Positions 1 to 7,620 of a stretch of DNA of 13,324 nucleotides are shown here, in pieces. The translations under genes were made by a program, and so were the position numbers. The stretch covers positions 1 to 13,324 of the forward strand of contig JAGRMP010000315.1 in the NCBI GenBank assembly GCA_020441225.1, in the 5' to 3' direction. This DNA comes from Maritimibacter sp. (lineage in GTDB: Bacteria > Pseudomonadota > Alphaproteobacteria > Rhodobacterales > Rhodobacteraceae). Numbering within the stretch: the first letter of the stretch is position 1; each line of letters starts with the position of its first letter. The notes beneath the pieces were generated by a model. It searched no databases and had not been told where the DNA came from. It was given only the letters and a program-made list of their open reading frames with translations.

Positions 1-17
1 ATTTATGGGTACGCATC

Positions 18-971
18 CTAGGCGCTGGTCTTCAGGATATCAGCTTTCCAGATCCCGGCGCGGCACAAAGAATAGACCTGTTCTTCGATATGATCGGCGA
101 CAAGAGAAATCGCCTTGTCCCGTTTGCCTTCTACCCGACGGATGATGCAGGCTTTGCGCGAAAACCTCGGCTCAGTCGGAAGGCTGGCAACCTTGCCTGC
201 GGCCAGTTCTTCGGAAAAGGCGCTCATCGCGAAGAAGCCAAAACCTTCGCCGGAGGTGACCATCTTGACCAGTTGATACCCGGCGTCGATCTCGAACTTG
301 ATCTTCAGCTCAAGGCCGATCGACTCGAGATATTGGGTCAGGGTCTGCCGCAGCCCATGGCGGGCCGACGAGGTGATCAGCGGCAGCTGTGAGATATCTG
401 CCAGCGGATAGGGCGAGGGCAATTGTGCCATCAGGTCAGTGCGTCCGATCAATACCAGATCTTCTTTCAACACCGCCCGGCTCATGATGGTCGAAGTGTT
501 CTGGGCGTCGAAGACCATGGCGAGATCCAGCTCACCGGCATTGACCCAGCCGAGCAGATATCCCGACAGGGCCTCGACGAAACGGATCGAGACCCGCGGA
601 AAACGGGCGGCCAGACTGGTAAGAAGGGGAAAAGTCAGTACCGCCGCCGCCGAAGGCGGGAGGCCGATCGAGACCTCGCCAGTCGGCTCGTCGTCGACGT
701 GCTCCAGGGCTCGTTGGGTTTCTTGGGCCAGACTGATGAATTCATAGGCCTGGCGCAGCAGGATCTGGCCGGCTTCGGTGGGAGCCACTCCGCGCGGCAA
801 GCGCCGCAGCAGAGTTTGCCCAAAGTCGGTTTCCAATCGCCGCACGCTTGACGACAAGGCCGGCTGCGCCACCCCAAGTCGGCGCGCCGCCCCGGTAATG
901 CTGCCCTCTTCGCAGATCGCGACAAAGGCGAACAACCGAGGCATATCAAATCTGTAGCTGAGATTGCGCAT
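18..971 (-). CDS. LysR-family transcriptional regulator
   Basis: This 317-residue protein has the usual length and architecture of a LysR-type regulator. A winged helix-turn-helix occupies about residues 12-71, with the family pattern FVAICEEGSITGAARRL followed by VAQPALSSSVRRLE. The effector-binding domain spans about residues 97-300. It probably binds DNA as a tetramer and responds to a small organic acid. It is divergent from the TRAP operon that starts at 1078, so it most likely controls that operon and itself through the AT-rich region between them. The start is uncertain. ATG at 971 gives 317 residues, while ATG at 944 (residue 10) gives an N-terminus closer to the family norm and leaves room for a leader after the possible extended -10 at 989-997. 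No good Shine-Dalgarno precedes either. The family call is secure; the effector is unknown. Confidence 0.93.
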   Translation of the reverse strand: MRNLSYRFDMPRLFAFVAICEEGSITGAARRLGVAQPALSSSVRRLETDFGQTLLRRLPRGVAPTEAGQILLRQAYEFISLAQETQRALEHVDDEPTGEVSIGLPPSAAAVLTFPLLTSLAARFPRVSIRFVEALSGYLLGWVNAGELDLAMVFDAQNTSTIMSRAVLKEDLVLIGRTDLMAQLPSPYPLADISQLPLITSSARHGLRQTLTQYLESIGLELKIKFEIDAGYQLVKMVTSGEGFGFFAMSAFSEELAAGKVASLPTEPRFSRKACIIRRVEGKRDKAISLVADHIEEQVYSLCRAGIWKADILKTSA

Positions 972-1020
972 ACATACATATAAAAGCAGTTATACCAATA
1001 TGGCAAACTTATATGTGTGT
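972..1020. promoter_or_regulatory. AT-rich divergent operator region with nested inverted repeats
   Basis: Two 12-base arms, ACATACATATAA at 972-983 and TTATATGTGTGT at 1009-1020, are inverted copies with one mismatch and a 25-base spacer. Inside lies a shorter perfect dyad, TATAA-N6-TTATA, at 979-994. The region is sharply AT-rich compared with the GC-rich genes on both sides. LysR-type regulators typically bind interrupted dyads in the promoter they share with their divergent target, so this is the natural candidate operator for the LysR protein on the TRAP promoter and on its own gene. The repeats are seen directly; the binding is inferred. Confidence 0.6.
989..997 (-). promoter_or_regulatory. 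Possible extended -10 promoter of the lysR gene
   Basis: Read on the minus strand, these bases are TGGTATAAC, an extended -10 element (TGn followed by TATAAC, five of six bases matching consensus). Transcription would start near 982, about 11 bases before the ATG at 971 or about 38 before the ATG at 944. This distance is part of the argument for the downstream start. No convincing -35 accompanies it, which is tolerated in extended -10 promoters. The element sits inside the inverted-repeat region, where a bound regulator could block it. Confidence 0.35.
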
Positions 1021-1077
1021 TCGAATGTCTTGATCAGTAATGTGTCGCCATAGGAATTGACCAAACGGGAGGACATC

Positions 1078-2076
1078 ATGACACTTCGCTTTGCACCGGC
1101 GGCCTTGGTTGCCTTGCTTTGTGCACCGGCCTGGGGCGCCGACTACACGATCTCCGTGTCGCTGGACACTAGCCCGCAGCACGTGCGTAATGTCTGGTTG
1201 AAGGAGTTCGCGACCAAGCTGGAGGAGGCCTCCGGCGGGCGCCTCGCTCTGGAAATCTTCGAGGCGGCGGCAAAATACAAGGACGTCGAGGCCGCTTCGG
1301 CGGTGGCCCAAGGGGCGATCGACATGGCGATCCCGCAATACCAGTTGATCTCGCGTTTCGTTCCCGAGGCCGATCTGGAACAATTGCCGATGTTCTACGG
1401 CGCGTCGCATGACGCCGTCTACGGGATCGTCGACGGCCCGCTCGGTGACGAATTGCACGGGCGCATCGAAGCGGCGCTTCAGATCAAGGTACTGGGACGT
1501 CCGATCGACCTCGGTTTCGGAACGGTCTTCTCGACCGACATCGACCTGACCTCGCCGGACGATCTGGCCGGTCTGAAAGTCCGGGTGCCCGGCGGCCCCT
1601 CGACGATCAAGCGCTATGACGTGATGGGCGCGGCACCGGTGCAGATCGCATGGCCGGACGTTCCGCAGGCGTTGCAGACCGGCACCATCTCCGCGCTCTG
1701 GTCGACCCAGGAGTCGGTCGCCAGTGCCAAGCTCTGGGATGCGGGCGTACGCCACGCGATGGAGGACCGGCAGGCGATCGTTCAATACCTGCCCTTGATG
1801 AGCCTTTCGGCCTGGAACGACCTCCCCGCCGAACTGCAGACAGCCCTGACGGACACCTGGGACAGCATGGTCGATGGCCAGCGCGAGATGGCCCTGGACC
1901 GTCAGATTGCCGCGCGCGCCCTGAATGTCGAGAATGGCATCGAGACGGTCGATCCCGATCCGGCCTCGCTTGCCGCGATGAGAGACAAGCTCCTGGCAGC
2001 ACAGCCTGACCTCGTTGCCGAATTGGGCATGGACGCCGACTTTATCGGCCGCGTCCAGGCAGAACTGACGAAGTAA
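1078..2076 (+). CDS. TRAP transporter substrate-binding protein, DctP type
   Basis: This is a 332-residue periplasmic solute receptor that would deliver an organic acid to the DctQ/DctM membrane pair encoded next. A Sec signal peptide covers residues 1-21, with a hydrophobic core and predicted cleavage after AWGA. The mature protein shows the DctP fold pattern: KVRVP at 167-171 contains the arginine (Arg169) that in this family usually pairs with the substrate carboxylate, and QALQTG at 197-202 follows the family's spacing. The segment after it (SALWST, 205-210) lacks the common DGxE-type sequence, so the ligand may differ from C4-dicarboxylates. The ATG at 1078 was chosen because GGGAGG at 1067-1072 sits five bases upstream. 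The frame extends back to a TTG at 1057, but that start has no ribosome site and would put a charged extension before the signal peptide. Confidence 0.93.
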   Translation: MTLRFAPAALVALLCAPAWGADYTISVSLDTSPQHVRNVWLKEFATKLEEASGGRLALEIFEAAAKYKDVEAASAVAQGAIDMAIPQYQLISRFVPEADLEQLPMFYGASHDAVYGIVDGPLGDELHGRIEAALQIKVLGRPIDLGFGTVFSTDIDLTSPDDLAGLKVRVPGGPSTIKRYDVMGAAPVQIAWPDVPQALQTGTISALWSTQESVASAKLWDAGVRHAMEDRQAIVQYLPLMSLSAWNDLPAELQTALTDTWDSMVDGQREMALDRQIAARALNVENGIETVDPDPASLAAMRDKLLAAQPDLVAELGMDADFIGRVQAELTK

Positions 2077-2080
2077 ACCC

Positions 2081-2566
2081 ATGAAGCGCGCGCTCACAAG
2101 AACGGCTCTTGCCGTGGAAACTGGGTTGATCGGTCTTCTGGCGCTCGTTGCGGCGCTGCTGGTGGTCAGTGAATCCTTCATCAGGTTCCTGGCCCCGGCG
2201 GCGCTCCCCGACTGGGGTGCCGAGATGACCGTATACCTGATCGGCTGGGCAGTGATGCTGAGCGCGGCGCGGATGGTGCGCGACAATATGCACGTAGGCG
2301 TCGATCTTCTGACCCATTCGCTGTCGCGCGAAAAACGCCTTTGGTTCGAACTGTTTGCTTGCGTGGTTGGCGTGGTGGTCTCTGCCGTCATCATATACGC
2401 GGGCATCCAGATGGTCGAATTCGCGATGCGGTTCCACGAACGCGGCGACAGCTCGATCCGGTTTCCGATGTGGCTCTACTACATGGCAATCCCGGTCGGC
2501 TTCGCGCTGACCGCGATACAGTATGTGATCCGCGCCGTCGGGCTCCTGTCGGCGCGCGAGGGCTGA
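2081..2566 (+). CDS. TRAP transporter small permease subunit, DctQ type
   Basis: This is a 161-residue inner-membrane protein with four predicted membrane segments (about residues 12-32, 45-65, 87-107 and 129-150), the normal topology and size of DctQ. The stretch SAARMVRDNMHVGVDLL after the second segment is the characteristic family region. DctQ forms a complex with DctM and helps dock the binding protein; transport is driven by the sodium or proton gradient, not ATP. The gene begins four bases after the binding-protein stop and ends in the sequence TGAGTGATG, so its stop is directly next to the start of the large subunit. This implies coupled translation. Confidence 0.92.
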   Translation: MKRALTRTALAVETGLIGLLALVAALLVVSESFIRFLAPAALPDWGAEMTVYLIGWAVMLSAARMVRDNMHVGVDLLTHSLSREKRLWFELFACVVGVVVSAVIIYAGIQMVEFAMRFHERGDSSIRFPMWLYYMAIPVGFALTAIQYVIRAVGLLSAREG

Positions 2567-2569
2567 GTG

Positions 2570-3853
2570 ATGCTCCTGCCAACAGTCCTCATCCTGTTCT
2601 TCGTTCTGCTGCTCTTGGGCGTACCGATCTACCTGGTGCTTTCAACGCTTGCGATCATCGTCTGGATCAGCGAGGGCACGCCGCTGGTGGCCCTGGGCCA
2701 GCAGTTCGCCAACCACATGAATTCCTACACGCTGGTCGCCGTGCCGCTGTTCGTGATCGCGGCGAGCTTCATGCAGCGCGGCGGCGTCGCCAAGGCGCTG
2801 ATCGACATGGCTTCGGCCTGGGTCGGGCAGCGCAAGGGCGCGCTCGGGATCGTCTGCATCGTCGCCACGGCGGTCTTTGCCTCGATCTCGGGCTCGTCGG
2901 TGGCCACCGCGATGGCGATCGGGGCGATCCTGATCCCGGCGATGAAAGAGCGCGGCTATCCGATTTCTTTCGCCACCGGCACGATCGGCGCCGGCGGCAC
3001 CTTGGGCATCCTGATCCCGCCAAGTCTGGCGATGCTGATCTACGGGATCATCATGGACGAATCCGTGCCGCGCCTGTTTCTTGCCGGCGTGGTGCCGGGC
3101 CTGATCCAGGCGGTCATCTTCGTGCTCTACATCATGTGGTTCGCCCATCGTAACGACTTGCCGGTCGAGCCCCGGCAGGACCGGGCGACCTTCCTGCGCG
3201 CCAACCTGCGCGCCTTGCCTGCGCTGTTGGTGCCGCTGATCATTCTCGGCGGGATTTATTCCGGTGTGGTCACCATCTCCGAGGCGGCCGGACTTTCAGC
3301 CATCGTGGCGATCCTGGTGAGCCTGATCTTCTACCGGGAGATCGGCCTGCGCGACGTGCTGCCGGTCTTGGCCGACGGCGTGCGCCAGACCGGGGTGATC
3401 ATCTTCATCATCCTCGGCGCGCTGACCTTTGCCCATTGGTTGACCGGCGCCGGCGTGACCCAGGCGCTGGTGGCCGTGGTCGAGAAAAGCAACATGAACG
3501 CCTGGCAGTTCCTGCTGTTCGCTAACATGGTGATGTTCGGGCTGGGGATGTTCCTGGAAGTGATCTCGGTGATCCTGATCTTCGTGCCGCTTGTGGTGCC
3601 GGTGATCCTGCATCTTGGAATCAATCCGATCCATTTCGGCGTGGTGCTGGTGATCAACATGGAAATCGCGCTGCTGACGCCGCCGGTAGGGCTGAACCTC
3701 TTCGTATTGCAGTCGATCTCCGACGCGCCGATCTCCAAGGTGATCAAGGGCGTCGGGCCTTACATCGTGCTGATGCTCGGGCTGCTGGTGCTCGTCACCT
3801 TCCTGCCCGCGCTGTCGACCTGGCTTCCCGATCAGGTCTTTGGAAAGAGATAG
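2570..3853 (+). CDS. TRAP transporter large permease subunit, DctM type
   Basis: This is the transport-catalysing membrane subunit of the TRAP system, 427 residues with about 12 hydrophobic segments, as expected for DctM. Family signatures are visible: GSSVATAMAIGAILIP (108-123), GAGGTLGILIPPS (140-152) and TPPVGLNLF (370-378). These correspond to the two re-entrant hairpin regions that build the substrate and sodium site in elevator-type transporters. The start is ATG 2570. A GTG at 2567, immediately after the dctQ stop, is in frame and would add one residue; the sequence does not decide between them. The gene stops two bases before the tautomerase gene, so all three transporter genes and the two enzyme genes look like one transcript. 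Confidence 0.95.
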   Translation: MLLPTVLILFFVLLLLGVPIYLVLSTLAIIVWISEGTPLVALGQQFANHMNSYTLVAVPLFVIAASFMQRGGVAKALIDMASAWVGQRKGALGIVCIVATAVFASISGSSVATAMAIGAILIPAMKERGYPISFATGTIGAGGTLGILIPPSLAMLIYGIIMDESVPRLFLAGVVPGLIQAVIFVLYIMWFAHRNDLPVEPRQDRATFLRANLRALPALLVPLIILGGIYSGVVTISEAAGLSAIVAILVSLIFYREIGLRDVLPVLADGVRQTGVIIFIILGALTFAHWLTGAGVTQALVAVVEKSNMNAWQFLLFANMVMFGLGMFLEVISVILIFVPLVVPVILHLGINPIHFGVVLVINMEIALLTPPVGLNLFVLQSISDAPISKVIKGVGPYIVLMLGLLVLVTFLPALSTWLPDQVFGKR

Positions 3854-3855
3854 CC

Positions 3856-4206
3856 ATGCCCATCATCCAGATCCAGGTCGCCCCGAACCGCGGCGAAGCG
3901 CTGATGCAGGCCCACGATCGCCTGGTGGCCGCGATCGAAACCATCGTCGACGAGACCCTGGCCCCGGCCCCGGGCACCCTGCAACTGGCGATCAGCGCCT
4001 GCCTCAGCATGCCGCGCGGCCGCGATGTGCTGGTGGTGGTGCAGCATCGCGCCTCGACGCAGCGCGGCCCGGAGGTCCGTGGCCAGTTCGCCGACCGGTG
4101 CCGCGCCTTGCTTGAGCGCGAGCTGGCGGCCAGCGTGCGCGTCCGGGTCATCGCCATCAACAGCGGCGATATCGTGGCCTCCGACACTCCGGAGCCGGAC
4201 GCATGA
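3856..4206 (+). CDS. Tautomerase-superfamily protein (4-oxalocrotonate tautomerase-like)
   Basis: This is a 116-residue protein beginning MPIIQIQVAPNRG. After removal of the initiator methionine it exposes Pro-1, the catalytic base of the tautomerase superfamily, and it has an arginine at mature position 11, matching the substrate-binding Arg-11 of 4-oxalocrotonate tautomerase. The beta strand, helix, beta strand order appears twice, so the chain is about twice the 62-residue classical enzyme and resembles the longer fused-subunit members. Such enzymes move keto-enol double bonds in unsaturated oxo-acids, and a few are hydrolytic dehalogenases. The start is supported by GAAAGAGA just upstream. 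The gene begins two bases after the dctM stop and overlaps the hydrolase gene by four bases (ATGA). The specific substrate is unknown. Confidence 0.8.
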   Translation: MPIIQIQVAPNRGEALMQAHDRLVAAIETIVDETLAPAPGTLQLAISACLSMPRGRDVLVVVQHRASTQRGPEVRGQFADRCRALLERELAASVRVRVIAINSGDIVASDTPEPDA

Positions 4207-5243
4207 CCCAAGCTGACCTCGGAACGGCCATCGTGCTGAAAGACATCCACAGCTTCCATGTTGGCGGCTCACCTGTGGAGTTGACCGGACAGCCCCTGCA
4301 GGAAATGCGGGTGTCGGGGTCCGGCGCACCGCGCATGGTGGATCTGAACGGCACCTATGTAGCCGGGCAACTCTACGCGCAGCATTACCAGCTGGTGGCG
4401 CCGCGCACGCCGCAGCCGGTGCTCTTCTGGCACGGCGGCGCGATGACCGGCGTCACCTGGGAGACCACTCCCGATGGCCGCCCGGGCTGGCAGCAGGTCT
4501 TCTTGCGCGCCGGGCATGACGTGGTGATTTCGGATTCGGTCGAGCGCGGGCGATCGTCTTGGGCGCCGTATCCCTCGATCTATGCCGCCCCGCCGATCTT
4601 TCGCACCAAGGAAGACGCCTGGACACTGTTCCGAATGGGACCGGCCAGCGGTTTCGCGCCAGACGCGCGCGACCGGCGCGCCTTTCCCGGTCAGCGCTTC
4701 CCGGTGGCGGCCTTCGATCAACTCTGCGCCCAATTCGTGCCGCGCTGGACCAACAACGACGAGCCCATACTGGCCGCCTACGAACGGCTGCTGGAGCATC
4801 TCGGACCGGCCACCGTCGTGGCCCATAGCCAAGGCGCTTGGTTCGCCCTGAACATGGCTATACGACGCCCCGACCTGATCCGCGCCATCGTCGCGATCGA
4901 GCCGGCCGGCGCACCCGATCCCACGGCAGACGCCGCGCGGCGCGCCGCGAACGTGCCGATCGTGGCGATCTGGGGAGACTACTGCGACGCCCTTCCTGCT
5001 TGGACGAAGTACAAGAGCCAGGTAACAGGTTTCCTGCACCAGGTTGAGGCCGCCGGCGGACAGGTTGACGTCTTCGATCTGCCTCAGATGGGGATCCATG
5101 GCAATTCACATATGCCGATGATGGACGACAATTCCGCCGAGATTGCCGCCTTGGTGCTCACCTGGATTGCCGACATCGAGGCTGAACAGGAAGACTCGAC
5201 GCAGAGCAGTGGCGACAAGTCGGCAGCGGGAGCGACCGGATAG
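4203..5243 (+). CDS. Alpha/beta hydrolase, esterase-713-like
   Basis: This is a 346-residue serine hydrolase. The oxyanion-hole motif WHGG lies at 76-79. The nucleophile is Ser209 in AHSQG, a variant of GxSxG with alanine first. Glu233 (AIEPAG) lies 24 residues later and His303 (GNSHM) near the end; His299 is the alternative. A Ser-Glu-His triad with this spacing, together with NGTYVAGQLYAQ near residue 50 and GVTWETTPDGRPGW near residue 83, recalls the small family around bacterial esterase 713, known for acting on esters of halogenated cyclic compounds. That assignment is from memory of the family. No signal peptide is seen, so it should act in the cytoplasm on imported substrate. The last 20 residues are polar and low in complexity. 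Translation is coupled to the tautomerase through an ATGA overlap. Confidence 0.82.
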   Translation: MTQADLGTAIVLKDIHSFHVGGSPVELTGQPLQEMRVSGSGAPRMVDLNGTYVAGQLYAQHYQLVAPRTPQPVLFWHGGAMTGVTWETTPDGRPGWQQVFLRAGHDVVISDSVERGRSSWAPYPSIYAAPPIFRTKEDAWTLFRMGPASGFAPDARDRRAFPGQRFPVAAFDQLCAQFVPRWTNNDEPILAAYERLLEHLGPATVVAHSQGAWFALNMAIRRPDLIRAIVAIEPAGAPDPTADAARRAANVPIVAIWGDYCDALPAWTKYKSQVTGFLHQVEAAGGQVDVFDLPQMGIHGNSHMPMMDDNSAEIAALVLTWIADIEAEQEDSTQSSGDKSAAGATG

Positions 5244-5500
5244 ACCCTCGGCGCGCGGGCGATAGCGGTTCCCGCCGCGACCCGGCAGCGCATCTTGCTG
5301 GCCACCGCGTGCTGATCTCGGAATGCCCCGGCCGCCGCCCGCGTCGAGGTCGTCGCACTGTGGGTCCAGATTGAAGATTTCCATACGAACCGGAGCCAGA
5401 GGTTCGAGGAGCAAACGGAAGAGTGCCCCGGGGGCGCTGGCATCGGAGGCGAACCAAGCGGCGTTCACACCGAGAGAAATTTGCGGACCAGCGGCGGGGG
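5244..5500 (-). pseudogene. Convergent gap with a possible degraded coding remnant
   Basis: This 257-base gap separates the 3' ends of the hydrolase and histidine kinase genes. No intact gene and no clear rho-independent terminator was found; one GC-rich palindrome occurs near 5425-5440 without a T run. On the minus strand, from about 5495 to 5340, one frame reads like real protein (for example GVNAAWFASDASAPGALF and MEIFNLDPQCDDLDAG). The protein-like reading then seems to continue in another frame from about 5340 to 5245 (FRDQHAVASKMRCRVAAGTA). This would fit a truncated, frameshifted gene fragment. I do not recognise the family, there is no start signal, and in GC-rich DNA chance open frames are common, so the call is weak. 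Confidence 0.2.
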
Positions 5501-6871
5501 CTATCGCGCCACGGGAATGTCGAGGGAGATCCTCGCTCCTTGCGCCACGCGCTCGATCTGCAGCTTCCCTCCGTGCCGTTCCGCGACCGAGGCCGTTATC
5601 GCCAGACCCAGACCGCTCCCGGCGGCAGGTTTCACCTGCGAGAACCGGCCGAAGGCGGCGTCGCGATCCTGGGGCGACAGGCCGATGCCGTCGTCTTTGA
5701 CCGTGACGCGTGCGCTCCCGTCGCCTTCTGCCAGCTCGACACTGATCGACGAGAGGCGCGGCCCGCCGTGTTTCAAGGCATTGTCGATCAGGTTGCGGAC
5801 CGCTTCGCAAATGAACACGCGGTCGCCGTTCACCGGCAGTACGGTCGCGCTCTCGATCAGTTCGAAATCGATACCCCGAGACAGGATGCTCGGTCCGATC
5901 TCGGCGCAGAGCTCTCGCGTGAGGGTCCCGAGGTCGAAGGTTTCGGACACTTTGGTCAGATCGGCAGCCTGCAAGCGCTCGAGCGACAAGAGCTGATTGG
6001 TGATCCGGGCTGACGATCTGGCCGCGGCGACCAGTTCGCCGGTGCGTTCCACGCGATCCGCTTCGGTGCGGGCGTCCTGGAGCGCCTCGGCCATGGATTG
6101 AACCGCTGCGGCCGGATTGCGGAGCTGGTGCGCGGCGTTGGCGATGAAATCCTTCTGCGCGGTGATCGAGCGTTCGACCTGGTCGAACAGCCGGTTGAGC
6201 GTGGCGACGATGCCGCGGACTTCGACCGGCACAGGGCGTTTGATCGTGCTGAGATCGTCGGGAGACCGTGCCGCGATCGCCTCGTGAAGGTCGGTGAGCG
6301 GGCGCAGGCCAAGCCCGACGCCGAACCAGACCACCAGGGCGAGCGTGACCAGCAACACGCCGATGATCGCCGCGGCGCGCACCGCGAGCTCGACGGCGAA
6401 GGCGTTGCGATCGGCCAGCCGCTGCCAGACGGTCACGGTGGTGTCGCCGGTTATCGTTTCGAACGTCACCCTTTCGGTGATCTGCAGGACCCGGACCGGT
6501 TCGTTCCGATAGACGGCCTCGAAGTAATGCAGGTCGCCGTCCGGGCCTGGCTGATCGGCGCGCGCGATCGGCGGATAAGCGAAACCGGTCACGTAGATTC
6601 CACCGGGGCCGGTCGCGTGGTAGAACACTTCACCGCCCGCCGCATCACGGATCATCTCGCGGGTCGTGAGCGAGAGCGCATCGCCGCCCGACACCGCCAC
6701 GTCGCGCGAGATTGCCAGCGCGGCGGAAAGGAGCGTCCGGTCGAACAGGTCTTCGGCGGTGTTCTGTGCCGCGGAAAAGCGCCAGAAACCCATGAGGAGC
6801 GCCATAAGGACAAGCGGCGTCAGGATCACGATGAACAGCCGGAGCCTGAGCGACAGGGCGCGGCGTCTCAT
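5501..6871 (-). CDS. Sensor histidine kinase, TctE type
   Basis: This is a 456-residue inner-membrane kinase. Transmembrane segments lie at about 10-30 and 163-187, enclosing a periplasmic sensor of the two-component-sensor N-terminal type used by TctE (DLFDRTLLSAALAISRD at 41-57, EVFYHATGPGG at 81-91). A HAMP linker follows at about 185-238. The phospho-acceptor is His248 in HQLRNP, and the ATPase domain has the N box (N360-N364), the G1 box DDGIGL (393-398) and the G2 box GSGLGL (418-423), all intact. It should autophosphorylate on ligand and pass phosphate to Asp51 of the adjacent regulator. The start at 6871 overlaps the regulator's stop by four bases. Being divergent from a TTT transporter operon, it probably senses the transported carboxylate or its loaded binding protein. 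Confidence 0.93.
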   Translation of the reverse strand: MRRRALSLRLRLFIVILTPLVLMALLMGFWRFSAAQNTAEDLFDRTLLSAALAISRDVAVSGGDALSLTTREMIRDAAGGEVFYHATGPGGIYVTGFAYPPIARADQPGPDGDLHYFEAVYRNEPVRVLQITERVTFETITGDTTVTVWQRLADRNAFAVELAVRAAAIIGVLLVTLALVVWFGVGLGLRPLTDLHEAIAARSPDDLSTIKRPVPVEVRGIVATLNRLFDQVERSITAQKDFIANAAHQLRNPAAAVQSMAEALQDARTEADRVERTGELVAAARSSARITNQLLSLERLQAADLTKVSETFDLGTLTRELCAEIGPSILSRGIDFELIESATVLPVNGDRVFICEAVRNLIDNALKHGGPRLSSISVELAEGDGSARVTVKDDGIGLSPQDRDAAFGRFSQVKPAAGSGLGLAITASVAERHGGKLQIERVAQGARISLDIPVAR

Positions 6872-7539
6872 CCGCCGGTCGCCTCGAGCATGTAGCCAAG
6901 GCCCCGGGCCGTCTTGATGGCGACGCCATGCTCTGCCAGTCGGCGGCGCAGGCGCGACACATGCGGCTCTATTGCGGTGTCGTCCACCTCGGCCCCGACA
7001 CCGTAGACGTGGTCGGTCAGCTGAGCCTTGGACACGATGCGGCCGCGGCGTTCGAGTAGGCATTCCAGCACGGCAACCTCGCGTCTCGGGATGTCGAGGG
7101 GCGCGCCGGACGCCGAGACCTGCCGCGAGGAACGGTCGAATTCGAGGCCGCCGATCACGTCCCGTACGCCGTAGTCGAGGTTCTTGCGCCGGGACAAAGC
7201 ACGGATCCGCGCCTCCAACTCATCCATTTCGAAGGGTTTGACGAGGTAGTCGTCGGCCCCGCTGTCGAGGCCATCGACACGGTCCGCGGTTTCGCTGCGT
7301 GCGGTGAGCAGGATCACGGGTGTCCCATCGCCGCGCGCCCGCAATGCCTTGAGTACACCGAGCCCGTCGAGACCCGGCAGGTTGATGTCGAGCACCACCA
7401 GATCGGCCCCTTCCCGGGACAGGAAGCGGTCGGCGTCCTGCCCGTCATGTAACACATCTACCGCGTGCCCTCGATCGCGCAGCCGGTAGGCGATGGCATG
7501 TGCCAGGGCTTCGTTGTCTTCGACGATGGCGATCCGCAT
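6868..7539 (-). CDS. Response regulator, OmpR/TctD type
   Basis: This is a 223-residue regulator with an N-terminal receiver domain (about 1-116) and a C-terminal winged-helix DNA-binding domain (about 125-218). The receiver has all key residues: Glu7-Asp8, phospho-acceptor Asp51 in VVLDINLPG, Thr79 and Lys101 in the KPF motif. The output domain ends with the OmpR-family pattern VSRLRRRL and KTARGLGYML. It is first in the two-gene unit with the kinase and is transcribed away from the TTT operon, the arrangement seen for TctD/TctE and related carboxylate-sensing systems. Its likely target is the divergent promoter at 7540-7678. The frame stays open far upstream, but the conserved receiver begins exactly at the ATG at 7539, so the longer reading is rejected. 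Confidence 0.94.
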   Translation of the reverse strand: MRIAIVEDNEALAHAIAYRLRDRGHAVDVLHDGQDADRFLSREGADLVVLDINLPGLDGLGVLKALRARGDGTPVILLTARSETADRVDGLDSGADDYLVKPFEMDELEARIRALSRRKNLDYGVRDVIGGLEFDRSSRQVSASGAPLDIPRREVAVLECLLERRGRIVSKAQLTDHVYGVGAEVDDTAIEPHVSRLRRRLAEHGVAIKTARGLGYMLEATGG

Positions 7540-7578
7540 TTTCCGGCCCCGCAAGCTTCGCGCAAGGTTGCTATCCCA

Positions 7579-7615
7579 TGTTCGGCACATCGGTCGGGGA
7601 ATCAATCCCCGAACA
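7579..7615. promoter_or_regulatory. Overlapping inverted repeats in the TTT promoter region
   Basis: Two perfect inverted repeats share one right arm. TGTTCGG at 7579-7585 is complementary to CCGAACA at 7609-7615, and TCGGGGA at 7594-7600 is complementary to TCCCCGA at 7606-7612 with a five-base spacer. Because the right arms overlap, only one pairing can form fully at a time in RNA, while as DNA they form a clustered dyad. The site lies 64-100 bases before the binding-protein ATG and 40-76 bases before the response-regulator ATG. That is a suitable position for an operator of the response regulator or, if transcribed, for a leader hairpin. No confident -35/-10 pair was found in the 139-base intergenic region. 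Confidence 0.5.
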
Positions 7616-7620
7616 CAACG

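Noticed and set aside
1030..1056. Possible -35 (TTGATC at 1030-1035) and -10 (TAGGAA at 1051-1056) for the TRAP operon
   Set aside because: The spacing is only 15 bases, the -10 is a poor match, and the start site would fall almost on the ribosome site. It is too weak to list as a promoter.
1009..2406. 465-residue open frame on the minus strand
   Set aside because: It lies antisense to the TRAP binding-protein and DctQ genes, has arginine- and histidine-rich composition typical of GC-rich shadow frames, and shows no family motifs.
5425..5440. GC-rich palindrome as a bidirectional terminator between the convergent genes
   Set aside because: The arms are short, there is effectively no loop and no T run on either strand, so it does not look like an intrinsic terminator.
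5423..6013. Plus-strand open frame opposite the kinase gene
   Set aside because: It is the complement of the kinase's catalytic domain and shows no recognisable protein family or ribosome site.
6872..7063. N-terminal extension of the histidine kinase frame
   Set aside because: It overlaps the conserved response-regulator output domain on the same strand. The kinase's first membrane helix begins right after the ATG at 6871, and the ATGA overlap is typical of such pairs.
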